A DNA stretch of 64,000 nt from GCA-016699445 sp964555055 (lineage in GTDB: Bacteria > UBA10199 > JACPAL01 > GCA-016699445): the NCBI GenBank assembly GCA_964555055.1, contig CAZKQW010000004.1, positions 1 through 64,000 of the forward strand, given 5' to 3'. The translations under genes and the position numbers were made by a program. Position 1 is the first letter of the stretch, and every line of letters starts with the position of its first letter. This document shows positions 16,671 through 25,582 of this stretch, in pieces. Below the pieces are notes generated by a model that did no database searches, was not told where the DNA came from, and was given only the letters and a program-made list of their open reading frames with translations.

Positions 16671-17234
16671 ATGATGTTACCTTCAAAATACGTGGGTGCT
16701 TTTATCCGCGTAGGGCATTTTGTTTTGATGGTTCAGGAACATTTTTCCGGCTATGCCGGCCCTCGCGACTGGGCGTTTCCGGGCGGGGCACGTGAGGCGG
16801 GCGAAACGGATTTTCAGGCCGTTTCCCGAGAGCTGTACGAGGAGACCAAGCTGCGCCTTATCGAAGGGCGGATTGATTCTCGTTTGGCCCATTTCAATGG
16901 TTTTACCCTATACCTTTGCGAGCTTGATCCCTTGTCTCAAGCCATTCTTAGGAATCTCATTGCGTCGGAAGGGTTTTATAAAAACCAGGGAGTGGGCGGC
17001 GAGAGGGTTCGGGTGACCCTCGTCGATCCTCGGTCGATTCGGGATCAGTCAGGTAAAAAGTACGTCGAAATGGCTTTTGGCAGCCGGGAATGGCTTCCTC
17101 TCCAATTCGGCAGCCAGCTTGAAGACGCCTGCACGGCCCATCGAAACCTTCAAGCTTGTCAAGCCAGATTGGCGACGATGGCTTTCCCGAAGCCGGAGCA
17201 CGACAAGAGAGTGGCTCCGTCCATGAGCCGATGA
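16671..17234 (+). CDS. Nudix hydrolase
   Basis: 187 residues from the ATG pair at 16671. The Nudix box is complete: GAREAGETDFQAVSRELYEE (G-x5-E-x7-R-E-L-x-E-E), residues about 40-60. This family cleaves nucleoside diphosphates linked to another moiety; the substrate cannot be told from sequence. An upstream in-frame ATG at 16590 would add 27 residues that do not fit. The 3' end overlaps the convergent isocitrate dehydrogenase gene by 76 bp, so the last 25 residues are antisense to it. Confidence 0.85.
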   Translation: MMLPSKYVGAFIRVGHFVLMVQEHFSGYAGPRDWAFPGGAREAGETDFQAVSRELYEETKLRLIEGRIDSRLAHFNGFTLYLCELDPLSQAILRNLIASEGFYKNQGVGGERVRVTLVDPRSIRDQSGKKYVEMAFGSREWLPLQFGSQLEDACTAHRNLQACQARLATMAFPKPEHDKRVAPSMSR

Positions 17235-18421
17235 AAATCGTAAGTGACGGTCTTTTGCGAAATCGTCTTTTCCAAGGCCTTCACGATCATCTGCGCGGCT
17301 TCGTTCCAGCCTAAATATTCTAACATCATCACACCCGAGAGGATGACGGAGCCGGGATTGACTTTGTCTTGGTTGGTGTACTTGGGGGCCGTACCGTGAG
17401 TCGCTTCGAAGATGGACGCGCCGGTGACGTAGTTAATGTTGCCGCCGGGGGCGATGCCGATGCCGCCCACTTGGGCCGCCAAGGCGTCGCTGATGTAGTC
17501 GCCGTTGAGGTTCAGCGTCGCAATCACGTCGTATTCTTCGGGACGGAGGAGGATTTGTTGGAGGAAATTATCCGCGATCGCGTCTTTGATGAGGATCTTG
17601 CCCGCGGGCACTTTGCCCTGGCACTCTTCCCAAGAGACGACTTCGTTCGCGAATTCGCGCTTCGCCAACTCATAACCCCACTTCATGAAGGCGCCTTCGG
17701 TGAACTTCATGATGTTGCCCTTATGGACGAGAGTGACGCTTTTCCGTTTTTGCTGGATAGCATATCGGATCGCGGCGCGCACCAGGCGTTCGGTGCCTTC
17801 CTTCGATACGGGCTTAATACCAATGCCTGACGTCTCGGGGAAACGGATCTTTTTCACGCCCATTTCCTTTTGGAGGAATTGGATCACTTTCTTCACTTCG
17901 GGCGATCCTTCGGCCCACTCGACGCCGGCATAAATGTCTTCGGTATTTTCGCGGAAGATCACCATGTCGATCTTCTCCGGCTGGCGCACGGGCGAGGGGA
18001 CGCCGGTGAAGTAGCGCACGGGGCGCAAGCAGACGTACAAATCAAGCTCCTGACGCAACGAAACGTTCAAGCTGCGGATACCCTGGCCGACCGGCGTGGT
18101 GAGAGGTCCTTTGATCGCGACCAGATACTCCTTGATCACGTCTAAAGTCTCTTGGGGTAGGTAGTTAGGAGGGCATTCGTCGCCGTAGGTGGTCTTGGCT
18201 TTTTCGCCGGCGTAGACTTCGAACCACTCGATCTTGCGCTTACCACCGTAGGCCTTCTCTACGGCCGCGTCGAACACGATATGGGACGCGCGCCAAATGT
18301 CGGGGCCCGTGCCGTCGCCTTCAATAAAGGGAATGACCGGATGGGCGGGCACGTTCAGCTGGCCGTTGTGGATGGTGATTTTTTCGCCTTCAGAGGGTGT
18401 TTTTAAGAACTTCGAAGCCAT
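17159..18421 (-). CDS. icd: NADP-dependent isocitrate dehydrogenase
   Basis: 420 residues, the length of the E. coli-type homodimeric enzyme. The substrate loop reads SLNVSLRQELDLYVCLRPVRY (Ser, Asn and three Arg ligands in order); FRENTEDIYAGVEW, the TLVHKGNIMKFTEG lysine and the two metal aspartates (NGDYISDALAAQ) are intact. HGTAPKYTNQDKVNPGS carries the Lys-Tyr pair that reads the 2'-phosphate of NADP. It produces 2-oxoglutarate in the TCA cycle. AGGA lies 6-7 nt before the ATG at 18421, preferred over the ATG at 18439. The Ser phosphorylated by AceK in E. coli (in SLNVSLR) is conserved. Confidence 0.96.
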   Translation of the reverse strand: MASKFLKTPSEGEKITIHNGQLNVPAHPVIPFIEGDGTGPDIWRASHIVFDAAVEKAYGGKRKIEWFEVYAGEKAKTTYGDECPPNYLPQETLDVIKEYLVAIKGPLTTPVGQGIRSLNVSLRQELDLYVCLRPVRYFTGVPSPVRQPEKIDMVIFRENTEDIYAGVEWAEGSPEVKKVIQFLQKEMGVKKIRFPETSGIGIKPVSKEGTERLVRAAIRYAIQQKRKSVTLVHKGNIMKFTEGAFMKWGYELAKREFANEVVSWEECQGKVPAGKILIKDAIADNFLQQILLRPEEYDVIATLNLNGDYISDALAAQVGGIGIAPGGNINYVTGASIFEATHGTAPKYTNQDKVNPGSVILSGVMMLEYLGWNEAAQMIVKALEKTISQKTVTYDFHRLMDGATLLSCSGFGKAIVANLA

Positions 18422-18504
18422 AAGAGATCCTGCCTCCATTTCGTTTTTGGGGCTTTGAATGCAAGAGACTGGCTTGTCAAATGAACTTTTGTTAGATTGT
18501 CGGG

Positions 18505-20115
18505 ATGACGCCGCGCCGGGAACTTCTCCAAATCCAAAAAAAAATATTCGCGCGCAGTAAGGCTCTCATCGCCAGTCATTCGCTCGTTCCCGAAAAGGGT
18601 TTCGAGCTTTACGAACGCCAATACCGTCGCCGCGTCCGGGATTACGAAGATCCCGTGTCCTTGGAAGAGCTGAGGGCGAAGGTCGGCGAGGCGAACCTCA
18701 TCTTCGTCGGCGATTACCATACGAATAAGCAATCCCAGCGCGCTTTTCTCCGTCTCCTACGTTGGCGTGTGGCGGATGCGCGGGAAGGTTTGACGATCGG
18801 GTTGGAAATCGTGCGACACCTCCACCAACCGGCGATCGACGCCTACTTGAAGGGGACTATTTCCGAGGCGGAATTCCTCAAGCGGATCGAGTTCAAGGAA
18901 TATTGGTACTTCGACCTCTGGGAAAACTTCAAACCCATCTTCGACTTCGCACGCGAGCACCGGATCCCCATCGTAGCCGTCGAGAAATACTCATCGTCGC
19001 GAGTGGCCCTCACCAAGAGGGATCAGGAAACGGCCAAGCTCCTGTGCAGCCTTTTCGAGAAGGATCCCAAGACGCAATTGATGGTTTTAATGGGCGACCT
19101 TCACGTGTCTCCGGATCATTTGCCGCGTGATACCCAAAAGACCTTCAAAGCCCGCGGTTTGCCTTACAAACCGCTGATCGTTTACCAAAACTGCGAGGAG
19201 ATTTATTGGAAGCTCGCAGAGGCGGCCTTGGAACATACGGTAGAGGTCGTGCGCGTGCGTCCAAACGAATACGCTCTGATGACGACGCCACCCATTATCT
19301 GGCAACAATCCTTTTTGAATTGGTTGGAAAACGAAGAAGGCGGGATCGATTATGAAGACGCGAAGCATAGCTTTTTGGAGATCCTGAAGCAGGTCGCCCA
19401 TTTCCTGGAGATTGGCTTGCCGGTGGAGGCCGATGAAGTGGAAGTTTTCGCGTGCGGCGATTTCAGTTTCCTAAAATGGTTGGAGCGCGAGGAGAGTTTT
19501 TCGAAGAAGGATTTCCTTCGGATCAAAGAGCAGATCCTGTCTTCGGAGAGTTATTGCGTCCCCCAGAAGAAGATAGTTTACTTGGGAAACCTTTCCTTGA
19601 ATCACGCGGGCGAGGAGGCGGGCCATTACTTGAAGTTCCTCTGTTCAGGCCCGGAAACGCCACGGGATTTGGTCGACGCGTTTTACGCGAACATCCTTCA
19701 CGAGGCCCTGGGGTTCTTCGGCTCGAAGATCATCAACCATAAACGCAAGTGCTTCCACCATCGGGAATACCAAAACCTCATCGGTTATTGGCGTGATAAC
19801 CCTTCATCGGAAAGACGCTTCGAGATGGAGATGGCGGTCTTGATTCTGCAACACCTGAAGCTTGATGAAAAAGCCTTGGAAATACCTCCCTTGAGCTATT
19901 TCAAAATGAAGCCCAAGCTTTTCCTAGGGGTGACGCATGGTCTTGGGTATATTCTGGGGGATAAACTCTATTATGGATTGCTTTCCCAAAAGCTTTCAAA
20001 ACCTGAGTTAAGGGAGCTCTTCTACGCCTCCTGGTACGAAGAACGCGAGCCTTTGCGAGCCTACCGGAGGCTTTTGAAGAAGCTCAAAGGCGTCAGGATC
20101 CCGAAGCGGGCGTGA
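18505..20115 (+). CDS. ChaN/EreA-like (Tiki-fold) protein
   Basis: 536 residues. Residues about 45-235 form a ChaN-type domain: LIFVGDYHTNKQSQ, LTIGLEIVRH, IVAVEKYSSSR and LMVLMGDLHVSPDHLP supply the paired His/Asp/Glu positions of the haem-binding-uptake/erythromycin-esterase/Tiki superfamily. The C-terminal half (about 240-536) is family-specific and unassigned, helix-rich, with a well-conserved looking FYANILHEALGFFGSKIINHK segment. There is no signal peptide, unlike lipoprotein ChaN, so it is cytosolic. It converges on the DPA-operon membrane gene with a 23-bp overlap. Confidence 0.7.
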   Translation: MTPRRELLQIQKKIFARSKALIASHSLVPEKGFELYERQYRRRVRDYEDPVSLEELRAKVGEANLIFVGDYHTNKQSQRAFLRLLRWRVADAREGLTIGLEIVRHLHQPAIDAYLKGTISEAEFLKRIEFKEYWYFDLWENFKPIFDFAREHRIPIVAVEKYSSSRVALTKRDQETAKLLCSLFEKDPKTQLMVLMGDLHVSPDHLPRDTQKTFKARGLPYKPLIVYQNCEEIYWKLAEAALEHTVEVVRVRPNEYALMTTPPIIWQQSFLNWLENEEGGIDYEDAKHSFLEILKQVAHFLEIGLPVEADEVEVFACGDFSFLKWLEREESFSKKDFLRIKEQILSSESYCVPQKKIVYLGNLSLNHAGEEAGHYLKFLCSGPETPRDLVDAFYANILHEALGFFGSKIINHKRKCFHHREYQNLIGYWRDNPSSERRFEMEMAVLILQHLKLDEKALEIPPLSYFKMKPKLFLGVTHGLGYILGDKLYYGLLSQKLSKPELRELFYASWYEEREPLRAYRRLLKKLKGVRIPKRA

Positions 20116-22261
20116 TTTTCCGTCGCTCCTCCCAGTAAAGAATCCCAAGAAAACTAAAGCACAGCAATACCCCGACCAGAGACGCGTACGTGTATTTGAC
20201 GTCGAACCATCCGAAGTCGAATTCACAATAGAGCCAAGCGAGCGTCGCCGCCAGCATGAGGAGGGCGAGGCGCGGGCGACGGTAGGCGATCAGCGCGGCG
20301 GCCGTGATGAAGCTGTAGTAGTAGCAGGTGAGTTCGTTAAAGAGAGGAATCAAAAGGCAGCCCAAGGCCGTGGCTTCCCAAATCTCCAGCGTCGGTACTG
20401 TCTTCCACAAAAAGAAAAGAAAGATGGCGAGGATCGCTAAGTAGAGGGGTTTGACGGAATCAAAAGCGTCCCGACGCTCTTGCTTCCAAATTTCGAAAGG
20501 ATCGAGCCGATCGTTCGCGTAAAGTTTTTCTCCGACCTTGTCGAAGCGAAAGGCCATGAGCGTCTTGAGGCCCATGTTGTTCGTCAGCGGCGTGTTCATG
20601 TGGTTGGTCATGACGTGAGCGAATTCCTTATAGGCGTCGAATCCGCGCCCGGTCCCGGGGAGGCTGACGGCGAAGAGAAGCAAGCCGCTGACGATGACGG
20701 ACCCCAGGAATTTCTTCTGCGCGAGCGAGAGCGTCTTGAGGGATTTGGCGGGGATGATCTTCTGGAAGGCTTGGAAGAACGGCCCTACGAGGAAGAAGAG
20801 AGGAAAGATCGTGATCGACGTGGAGAGGGCCATGAAGAAGCCGCCACCGATATATTTGCCCTTTTTCAAGAGGGAGAGTCCCGTCATCGCCGCGAAGAAC
20901 CAGCTATACCGCAGGAAAGCCCCTCCGATCCAATAGTAGCGAGAGGGGTAATTAAGTCCCCAAACGATCAGCGCCAGGAAACACCCTTCCCAGCCGAAGG
21001 CCCACCAAATGAGGGCGAAGGCGATCAGGACGATGGTCATATCCAAGTGAACGAGGGCGCGGATGTCCGGCGTCGTCGTTTCATAGAACGACCCGACGAT
21101 GCGGCCGATCGTCGTCCAGACCGGCGGCGGGTTGTACCCGTGGTCTTTTTGCATGTTGTCCCAACGGTCGGGAGCCATGACGCCGCGGAACCACTTCAGG
21201 TCCTGCTTGAACTCCTGCCAACGCATCTCGGTGAAGCTTTCCTTGCACAGTTGCGGGTTGTCCAGGACGTAGGAGGCGGGGCGGATGGTGTTCGTGCGGT
21301 GGTCGCGCAGGCGGCGGTTGCGCGCGCGCGCTGCGAACCCGTCCTCGCTGTCCGCGACGGTCGTGCACTCATAGAGGCCGTGGTAGCCGACTTCGGGGAA
21401 ATATTTCGATCCGAGGTAGTAATGGTACACTTCCCAGGAGTGGATGTCGTTTTGGAAGTGCCAGTTATAGAAATTATAATAGGACGAATAGGCGAGAAAT
21501 GCGAGCGTCCCTAATAACACCACACGTGAGGAGAGAAGGTAGGCGCCTTTGCCGATTTTACGTAGATAGAGATGAAGGGCGAAGATCGCGAGGAAGGCTG
21601 CTCCGATATAGACCTTGTACACCGTGACTTTATAATCATTGAGGCCTTTTTGGGCGGCTTTCGTCTCTGTCTTTGCGCTTGGAAGTATGGTCGTGACCGG
21701 GGGAAGGGTTGCAGGCGTTTGACAGTATACGCCCATCTCGCTGATGCTGTACCAGCCGTCACCGTCGCTCGCGGTGAGCTTGAGGTAGCGAGCCTTCCCC
21801 TGGAGACCGGTATTTACGCGCGTCTGGAGGCCCATCGGCATCGTGGGTTGGAAGTCGGCGATGACTTGATAGTGCGTTCCGTCCGTGGATCCAGAGAGCG
21901 TGTAGATGTCGTTGTTGTCGGCTTGGATCCAGCCCGCATGGATTTCGCTCTCATGACCCAGGTCGAAAACAACCGCTCCATCGGGACCGATCTTGACGAC
22001 ATTGGGCAAATCCCAAAACGCGTTATTGTCGTAAGATTGGTTGTCGAAGAGATTGGCGAGCGTACCCACAACGTCCCCTGTCGACGTCGGAGTCGATTCT
22101 TTGAGTAAGTTTTGGTCCGTGCATGCGTTCGTGAGAGGCGGGGGAATCGCCGTCTTCTTTTTTGCCGCGCTCACAGGATGTGAAGCCATAATTAAAAGGA
22201 AGACCGTGGCGGCCAGAAGTTTTTCGAAACGGCGTCTTTTCGTGGGGCGGAGACGGATCAT
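20093..22261 (-). CDS. Discoidin-domain polytopic membrane protein, probable GT-C-type glycosyltransferase
   Basis: 722 residues. A positively charged signal or anchor helix (1-32) is followed by an extracytoplasmic discoidin/F5-8C-like domain (about 40-185: AVVFDLGHESEIHAGWIQADNN, then KARYLKLTASDGDGWYSISEMG). About ten membrane segments come next. After the first long hydrophobic stretch comes the loop NDIHSWEVYHYYLGSKYF followed by GYHGLYEC. That is the place where GT-C enzymes carry catalytic acids, and a DHGYNPPPVW motif lies further on. The start is 8 nt after the dprE2-like stop with AAGGA before it, so it is the last gene of the DPA operon. I infer it transfers the polyprenyl-linked pentose. 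A paralogue starts at 62544. Confidence 0.72.
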   Translation of the reverse strand: MIRLRPTKRRRFEKLLAATVFLLIMASHPVSAAKKKTAIPPPLTNACTDQNLLKESTPTSTGDVVGTLANLFDNQSYDNNAFWDLPNVVKIGPDGAVVFDLGHESEIHAGWIQADNNDIYTLSGSTDGTHYQVIADFQPTMPMGLQTRVNTGLQGKARYLKLTASDGDGWYSISEMGVYCQTPATLPPVTTILPSAKTETKAAQKGLNDYKVTVYKVYIGAAFLAIFALHLYLRKIGKGAYLLSSRVVLLGTLAFLAYSSYYNFYNWHFQNDIHSWEVYHYYLGSKYFPEVGYHGLYECTTVADSEDGFAARARNRRLRDHRTNTIRPASYVLDNPQLCKESFTEMRWQEFKQDLKWFRGVMAPDRWDNMQKDHGYNPPPVWTTIGRIVGSFYETTTPDIRALVHLDMTIVLIAFALIWWAFGWEGCFLALIVWGLNYPSRYYWIGGAFLRYSWFFAAMTGLSLLKKGKYIGGGFFMALSTSITIFPLFFLVGPFFQAFQKIIPAKSLKTLSLAQKKFLGSVIVSGLLLFAVSLPGTGRGFDAYKEFAHVMTNHMNTPLTNNMGLKTLMAFRFDKVGEKLYANDRLDPFEIWKQERRDAFDSVKPLYLAILAIFLFFLWKTVPTLEIWEATALGCLLIPLFNELTCYYYSFITAAALIAYRRPRLALLMLAATLAWLYCEFDFGWFDVKYTYASLVGVLLCFSFLGILYWEERRKITPASGS

Positions 22262-22269
22262 AGGAATCC

Positions 22270-23007
22270 TTACATTTTGAGTCGTTTGAAGATCTTTTCC
22301 GGGATATGTGTAACGACGAATAGAATCCATCGCCAAAAACCTGGAACGTAAACCACATCCTTCTTTTGTTTGAGGGCGGCGTAAATCTTCGCGCCTACGG
22401 TGCGGGGTTGGGCGAAGAGGAAATTTTTCCTCACGGCGGCAGTCATCGGCGTATCGACGAAGCCAGGCTTGATCGTCGTCACGGCGACGCCGTGCGGAGC
22501 CAGGCGATTCCTCAAACCTTGCAGGAAAATCGACTTTGCGCCCTGAGCGGTGCCGTAAACGTAGTTGCTTTGGCGTCCTCGGTCGCCGGCCACGGAGGAG
22601 ATGACCGCGATGTGTCCCGCGCGTCGCGCTTCAAAATGGTTTGCGATAGGAGTCAAGATGGAAACGACGCTAAGGAAGTTCGTCGTCAGTTCCCGCAGCG
22701 TATCCGCGTAAGAGGCCTCGCAGGCTTTTTGGTCTCCGAGCGTCCCGTGGGCGATGAAGACCAAGTCCAATCCCCCCAACGTGTTCAATATCGTCTGCAG
22801 CACAGTTTCGTGCTTTAAAACGTCGTTTACATCCATCACCAACGTATCGACACTGGCGGCGCCCCTCACGCGTAAATCTTGGGCGATCTCCGCCAATCTC
22901 TCCGGCTTGCGACCCACGAGGAAGAGACAATGGCCGTCGGCGGCCATGAGTTTGGCCGTTTCCTGGGCGATCGCGGACGTGGCACCGAAGATGACGATTT
23001 TTTTCAT
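22270..23007 (-). CDS. DprE2-like short-chain dehydrogenase (decaprenylphosphoryl-keto-ribose reductase type)
   Basis: 245 residues from the ATG at 23007. It has a Rossmann start, KKIVIFGATSAIAQ, and an N-terminal NAD(P) loop. The catalytic region is ISSVAGDRGRQSNYVYGTAQ, which matches the DprE2 pattern SSVAGxRxRxSNxVYG. A C-terminal hydrophobic helix (GFWRWILFVVTHIPEKI) would anchor it to membrane near its polyprenyl substrate, as in DprE2. Oddly, the YxxxK lysine is Gln155 (Tyr151-x-x-x-Gln), so activity may be altered. Context, with dprE1-like and ubiA-like genes, supports the reductase step of ribose-to-arabinose epimerisation. The start is uncertain; the frame is open to 23049. Confidence 0.85.
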   Translation of the reverse strand: MKKIVIFGATSAIAQETAKLMAADGHCLFLVGRKPERLAEIAQDLRVRGAASVDTLVMDVNDVLKHETVLQTILNTLGGLDLVFIAHGTLGDQKACEASYADTLRELTTNFLSVVSILTPIANHFEARRAGHIAVISSVAGDRGRQSNYVYGTAQGAKSIFLQGLRNRLAPHGVAVTTIKPGFVDTPMTAAVRKNFLFAQPRTVGAKIYAALKQKKDVVYVPGFWRWILFVVTHIPEKIFKRLKM

Positions 23008-23049
23008 AAAACGGTCGTGAAATATGAGGGAGGAGGCGTCAGGAAGCAA

Positions 23050-24207
23050 CTAGGAAATGATATCGCCGTTCCAGAGCTTTTTAAGAAATTGATTAAACGG
23101 CGATACGATCACAGCATCCGATGCCATGGGTCTTTCGCCGGTATAAATGCCGTGACAGGCGATTAGACGGTTTTTCATGTCTTCTTTGATGCGGGAAAAA
23201 CCTAAATGAAAACGCTTTTCCCAACGATTTGTCGATTTTATTTCGATGGCGACGAATCCCTTTTTCGTCTCGCAAATGAGATCGACTTCCACCTCATCGT
23301 AACTTCTCCAATAATAGAGGTTATATTTTAATCGAGAGTAAGAAAGGTAGGTTTTGACTTCATGAAAAATATAAGTCTCGAACAAAAAGCCAAGCTCATC
23401 CGAGGTGGGAGGGTACGCTAAGCGTCCTGTCATGGCCCTGGCAACGCCGGAATCGAAGAAGTAAAATTTTGGACTCGATACCTGTTTATTTGAGGCTTTC
23501 AATTTCCAGGGTCGAAGCCATGTCCCCAGCATAGTGTCGCAAAGGATCTCGAAATAACCTTGGACGGTGAGTCGGGCCACCATGGCATCTTTGGATATAT
23601 TAGAGATGTTGGTTATTTGTCCGTTCTGGCGGGCGGCTATTTCAAGAAAGCGCGCGAAGCCGGATAAGTTTCTTGTGAGGGCTTCGCCCTTAATTTCTTC
23701 TTGGAGATACGTGTGGACATAAGTGTCGAGATAATCCTGGGCTTCTTGGGAGGATTCGGCTTGATACGCCATTGGCAGCATTCCATAAGAGCACACTTTT
23801 TTAAGCTGGATAGTCGCATTCACTTCCTGGGAAACGAGCGGAAAAAGCGGTGAGAACACCGCACGACCCGCCAGAAGATTCGCTGAACCTTTTTTTAATT
23901 TGCGTGCACTGGAACCGGAGAGGATAAAATTGATTTTGTGTCTTTCAATTAAGCGATGAACTTCGTCCATCAAGGCGGGCACCTTTTGGACTTCATCGAC
24001 AACGACCCAAGCTCCAGGTGCAAGGGTTTTGGTCTCATCGTAAAAGCTTTCCGGATGACCCAATAGACGTATGGCTTCGCGTGAATTCAATAGGTCATAT
24101 GTGGGGACGTTGGGAAAATTTTGGTGGATCCATGTCGACTTGCCGACACCGCGGGGACCCAAGAGTAGGATAGAACTTTTTGGTTTAGGGTGCGCGCGTG
24201 TAAACAT
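23050..24207 (-). CDS. AAA ATPase with DUF4143 domain
   Basis: 385 residues. Walker A LLLGPRGVGKSTW lies at about 14-26, Walker B WVVVDEVQKVP at about 78-88 and sensor LSGSSARKL at about 110. The C-terminal DUF4143 half carries a PD-(D/E)xK-like strand pair, EVEVDLICETKKGFVAIEIKS, at about 320-340. The family is widespread, often horizontally mobile, and of unknown cellular role. It splits the DPA operon between the DprE1-like and DprE2-like genes and has its own palindrome on the start codon. I therefore read it as an insertion with its own regulation. No target duplication was found at its edges. The ATG at 24207 is preferred to 24246. Confidence 0.88.
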   Translation of the reverse strand: MFTRAHPKPKSSILLLGPRGVGKSTWIHQNFPNVPTYDLLNSREAIRLLGHPESFYDETKTLAPGAWVVVDEVQKVPALMDEVHRLIERHKINFILSGSSARKLKKGSANLLAGRAVFSPLFPLVSQEVNATIQLKKVCSYGMLPMAYQAESSQEAQDYLDTYVHTYLQEEIKGEALTRNLSGFARFLEIAARQNGQITNISNISKDAMVARLTVQGYFEILCDTMLGTWLRPWKLKASNKQVSSPKFYFFDSGVARAMTGRLAYPPTSDELGFLFETYIFHEVKTYLSYSRLKYNLYYWRSYDEVEVDLICETKKGFVAIEIKSTNRWEKRFHLGFSRIKEDMKNRLIACHGIYTGERPMASDAVIVSPFNQFLKKLWNGDIIS

Positions 24208-24240
24208 ACTTATCAATTTTACCGTAAAATTGATAAGTAT
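24206..24240 (-). promoter_or_regulatory. Perfect 16-bp-arm palindrome on the ATPase start codon
   Basis: ATACTTATCAATTTTA at 24206-24221 is repeated inverted at 24225-24240 across a 3-nt centre. On the minus strand the last two bases of the palindrome are the A and T of the ATG at 24207. A -10-like TAAAAT lies inside the downstream arm, which predicts a nearly leaderless transcript. It is a likely autoregulatory operator. Confidence 0.7.
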
Positions 24241-24258
24241 CAACACAATATTTTAAAG

Positions 24259-25578
24259 TCAGCTTTGAGTCACACGCCTCCAGAAGCTCGAGGAGAATTT
24301 CGGGTCGATGTGTTTCGAGAATTCCTTCCATTGGGGAAAATACGTTTGGAAGCTCGCGGCCGACATGCGCGCGTCCTTGGCGGGGTAGACGCGGCCGGCG
24401 TGTTTTTTGACGATCGCGTCGAGGCTTTCCATAAGGGCGAGGGTTTTTTTGCCCTTGTTCGAGAAGTCCAGGGCTAGCGTCGCTCCGGGGATCGGAAAGG
24501 AAAGCAGTCCCGGAGAGGGGATTTCCCCGAATTTCTTGAGGACGGCCAGAAAGGAGCCTTCGCCCGATGCGGAAATAGTCTCCAAAACCTCGCGCATGCC
24601 GTCGTAGGCGATCGCTTCGGGGATCACGCATTGGTATTGGAAGAAACCACGTCGGCCGTAGATCCGGTTCCAGTGGTGGATGGCATCCAGCGGGTAGAAG
24701 AAGCTGTCGGGGGTGACGAGAGAACGGATGCGATCGTCTTTTTGCCGGTGATAGTACGCTTCATTGAAGAGCTTGATGGTGTAATGGTTCAAGGCGCTGT
24801 GGGGCGCGTTGAAGGGGACGGTGAGTTTCCTTTTCGGAGGCGGCAACGGGCCCGCTGTGGTGGCGTGGTTGCCGCGCAGGAAAAGGCCGCGTCCGAGGGA
24901 CTTGCCCTGGGCCAGCCCGTCGATCCAAGCCACCGTGTAGAGGTATCCGGCGTCGGACTCCTGGGCGAGCTCGAAGAATTCGCCCAGGTTTTGGTAGCGG
25001 ATGGACTCGCGGTCGATCCAGCCGCTCGAAATTTTTTTGAGACGCAGTGTCACCGCGACGATCAGGCCGGTCAATCCGAGGCCTCCGATGGTCGCCCGGA
25101 ATAGGTCAGCATTTTTCTCCAAGCTGCATGTGAGCCCGCCGCTATCCGAGCGCACAATTTCGAAATCGATGACGTGGTTGCCGAATGTCCCGTCTCGGTG
25201 GTGGTTCTTGCCGTGGACGTCGTTGGCGATGGCCCCTCCCACCGTGACGAATTTCGTCCCCGGGGTGACGGGCAGGAACCACCCCCGCGGCACAGCGAAG
25301 TCGAGGATGTCCTCCAAGGTCGTGCCGGCTTCGCATTCGAGTATTCCCGTGACGGCGTCGAAGCGGATCAAACGGTTCATCCCAGTGGTGACCACGAGAG
25401 TCCCGTCTTCATTCAAACAGGAATCCCCATAACTCCGCCCTAATCCATAAGGCAGGACGGAGCCTTCAAGGGACGCGAAAGGGATATCCTCCGATCTCCA
25501 CGCGTGATGTAGGATTTTTTGGCGAGAGACGCGTGGGTAGCGGCCCCAAGATTCATAAATTTCAGAGGCTGCGCTCAT
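24259..25578 (-). CDS. DprE1-like FAD-dependent decaprenylphosphoryl-ribose oxidase
   Basis: 439 residues with the same architecture as mycobacterial DprE1. The FAD_binding_4 domain has YGLGRSYGDS (44-53), GGAIAND and HGKNHH (122-127, the conserved active-site His). The ALO-like substrate domain ends in RVYPAKDAR, with the catalytic lysine at 401. The enzyme oxidises the 2'-OH of polyprenyl-phosphoryl-ribose to the ketone. The position of the Cys attacked by benzothiazinones in M. tuberculosis aligns with Ala369 here (PIPGATLALDF), predicting insensitivity. Its start is 4 nt after the ubiA stop. Confidence 0.93.
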   Translation of the reverse strand: MSAASEIYESWGRYPRVSRQKILHHAWRSEDIPFASLEGSVLPYGLGRSYGDSCLNEDGTLVVTTGMNRLIRFDAVTGILECEAGTTLEDILDFAVPRGWFLPVTPGTKFVTVGGAIANDVHGKNHHRDGTFGNHVIDFEIVRSDSGGLTCSLEKNADLFRATIGGLGLTGLIVAVTLRLKKISSGWIDRESIRYQNLGEFFELAQESDAGYLYTVAWIDGLAQGKSLGRGLFLRGNHATTAGPLPPPKRKLTVPFNAPHSALNHYTIKLFNEAYYHRQKDDRIRSLVTPDSFFYPLDAIHHWNRIYGRRGFFQYQCVIPEAIAYDGMREVLETISASGEGSFLAVLKKFGEIPSPGLLSFPIPGATLALDFSNKGKKTLALMESLDAIVKKHAGRVYPAKDARMSAASFQTYFPQWKEFSKHIDPKFSSSFWRRVTQS

Positions 25579-25582
25579 AGGG

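Noticed and set aside
20480..21514. 344-codon open frame on the plus strand
   Set aside because: Antisense to the discoidin membrane protein; highly charged low-complexity translation with no start signals.
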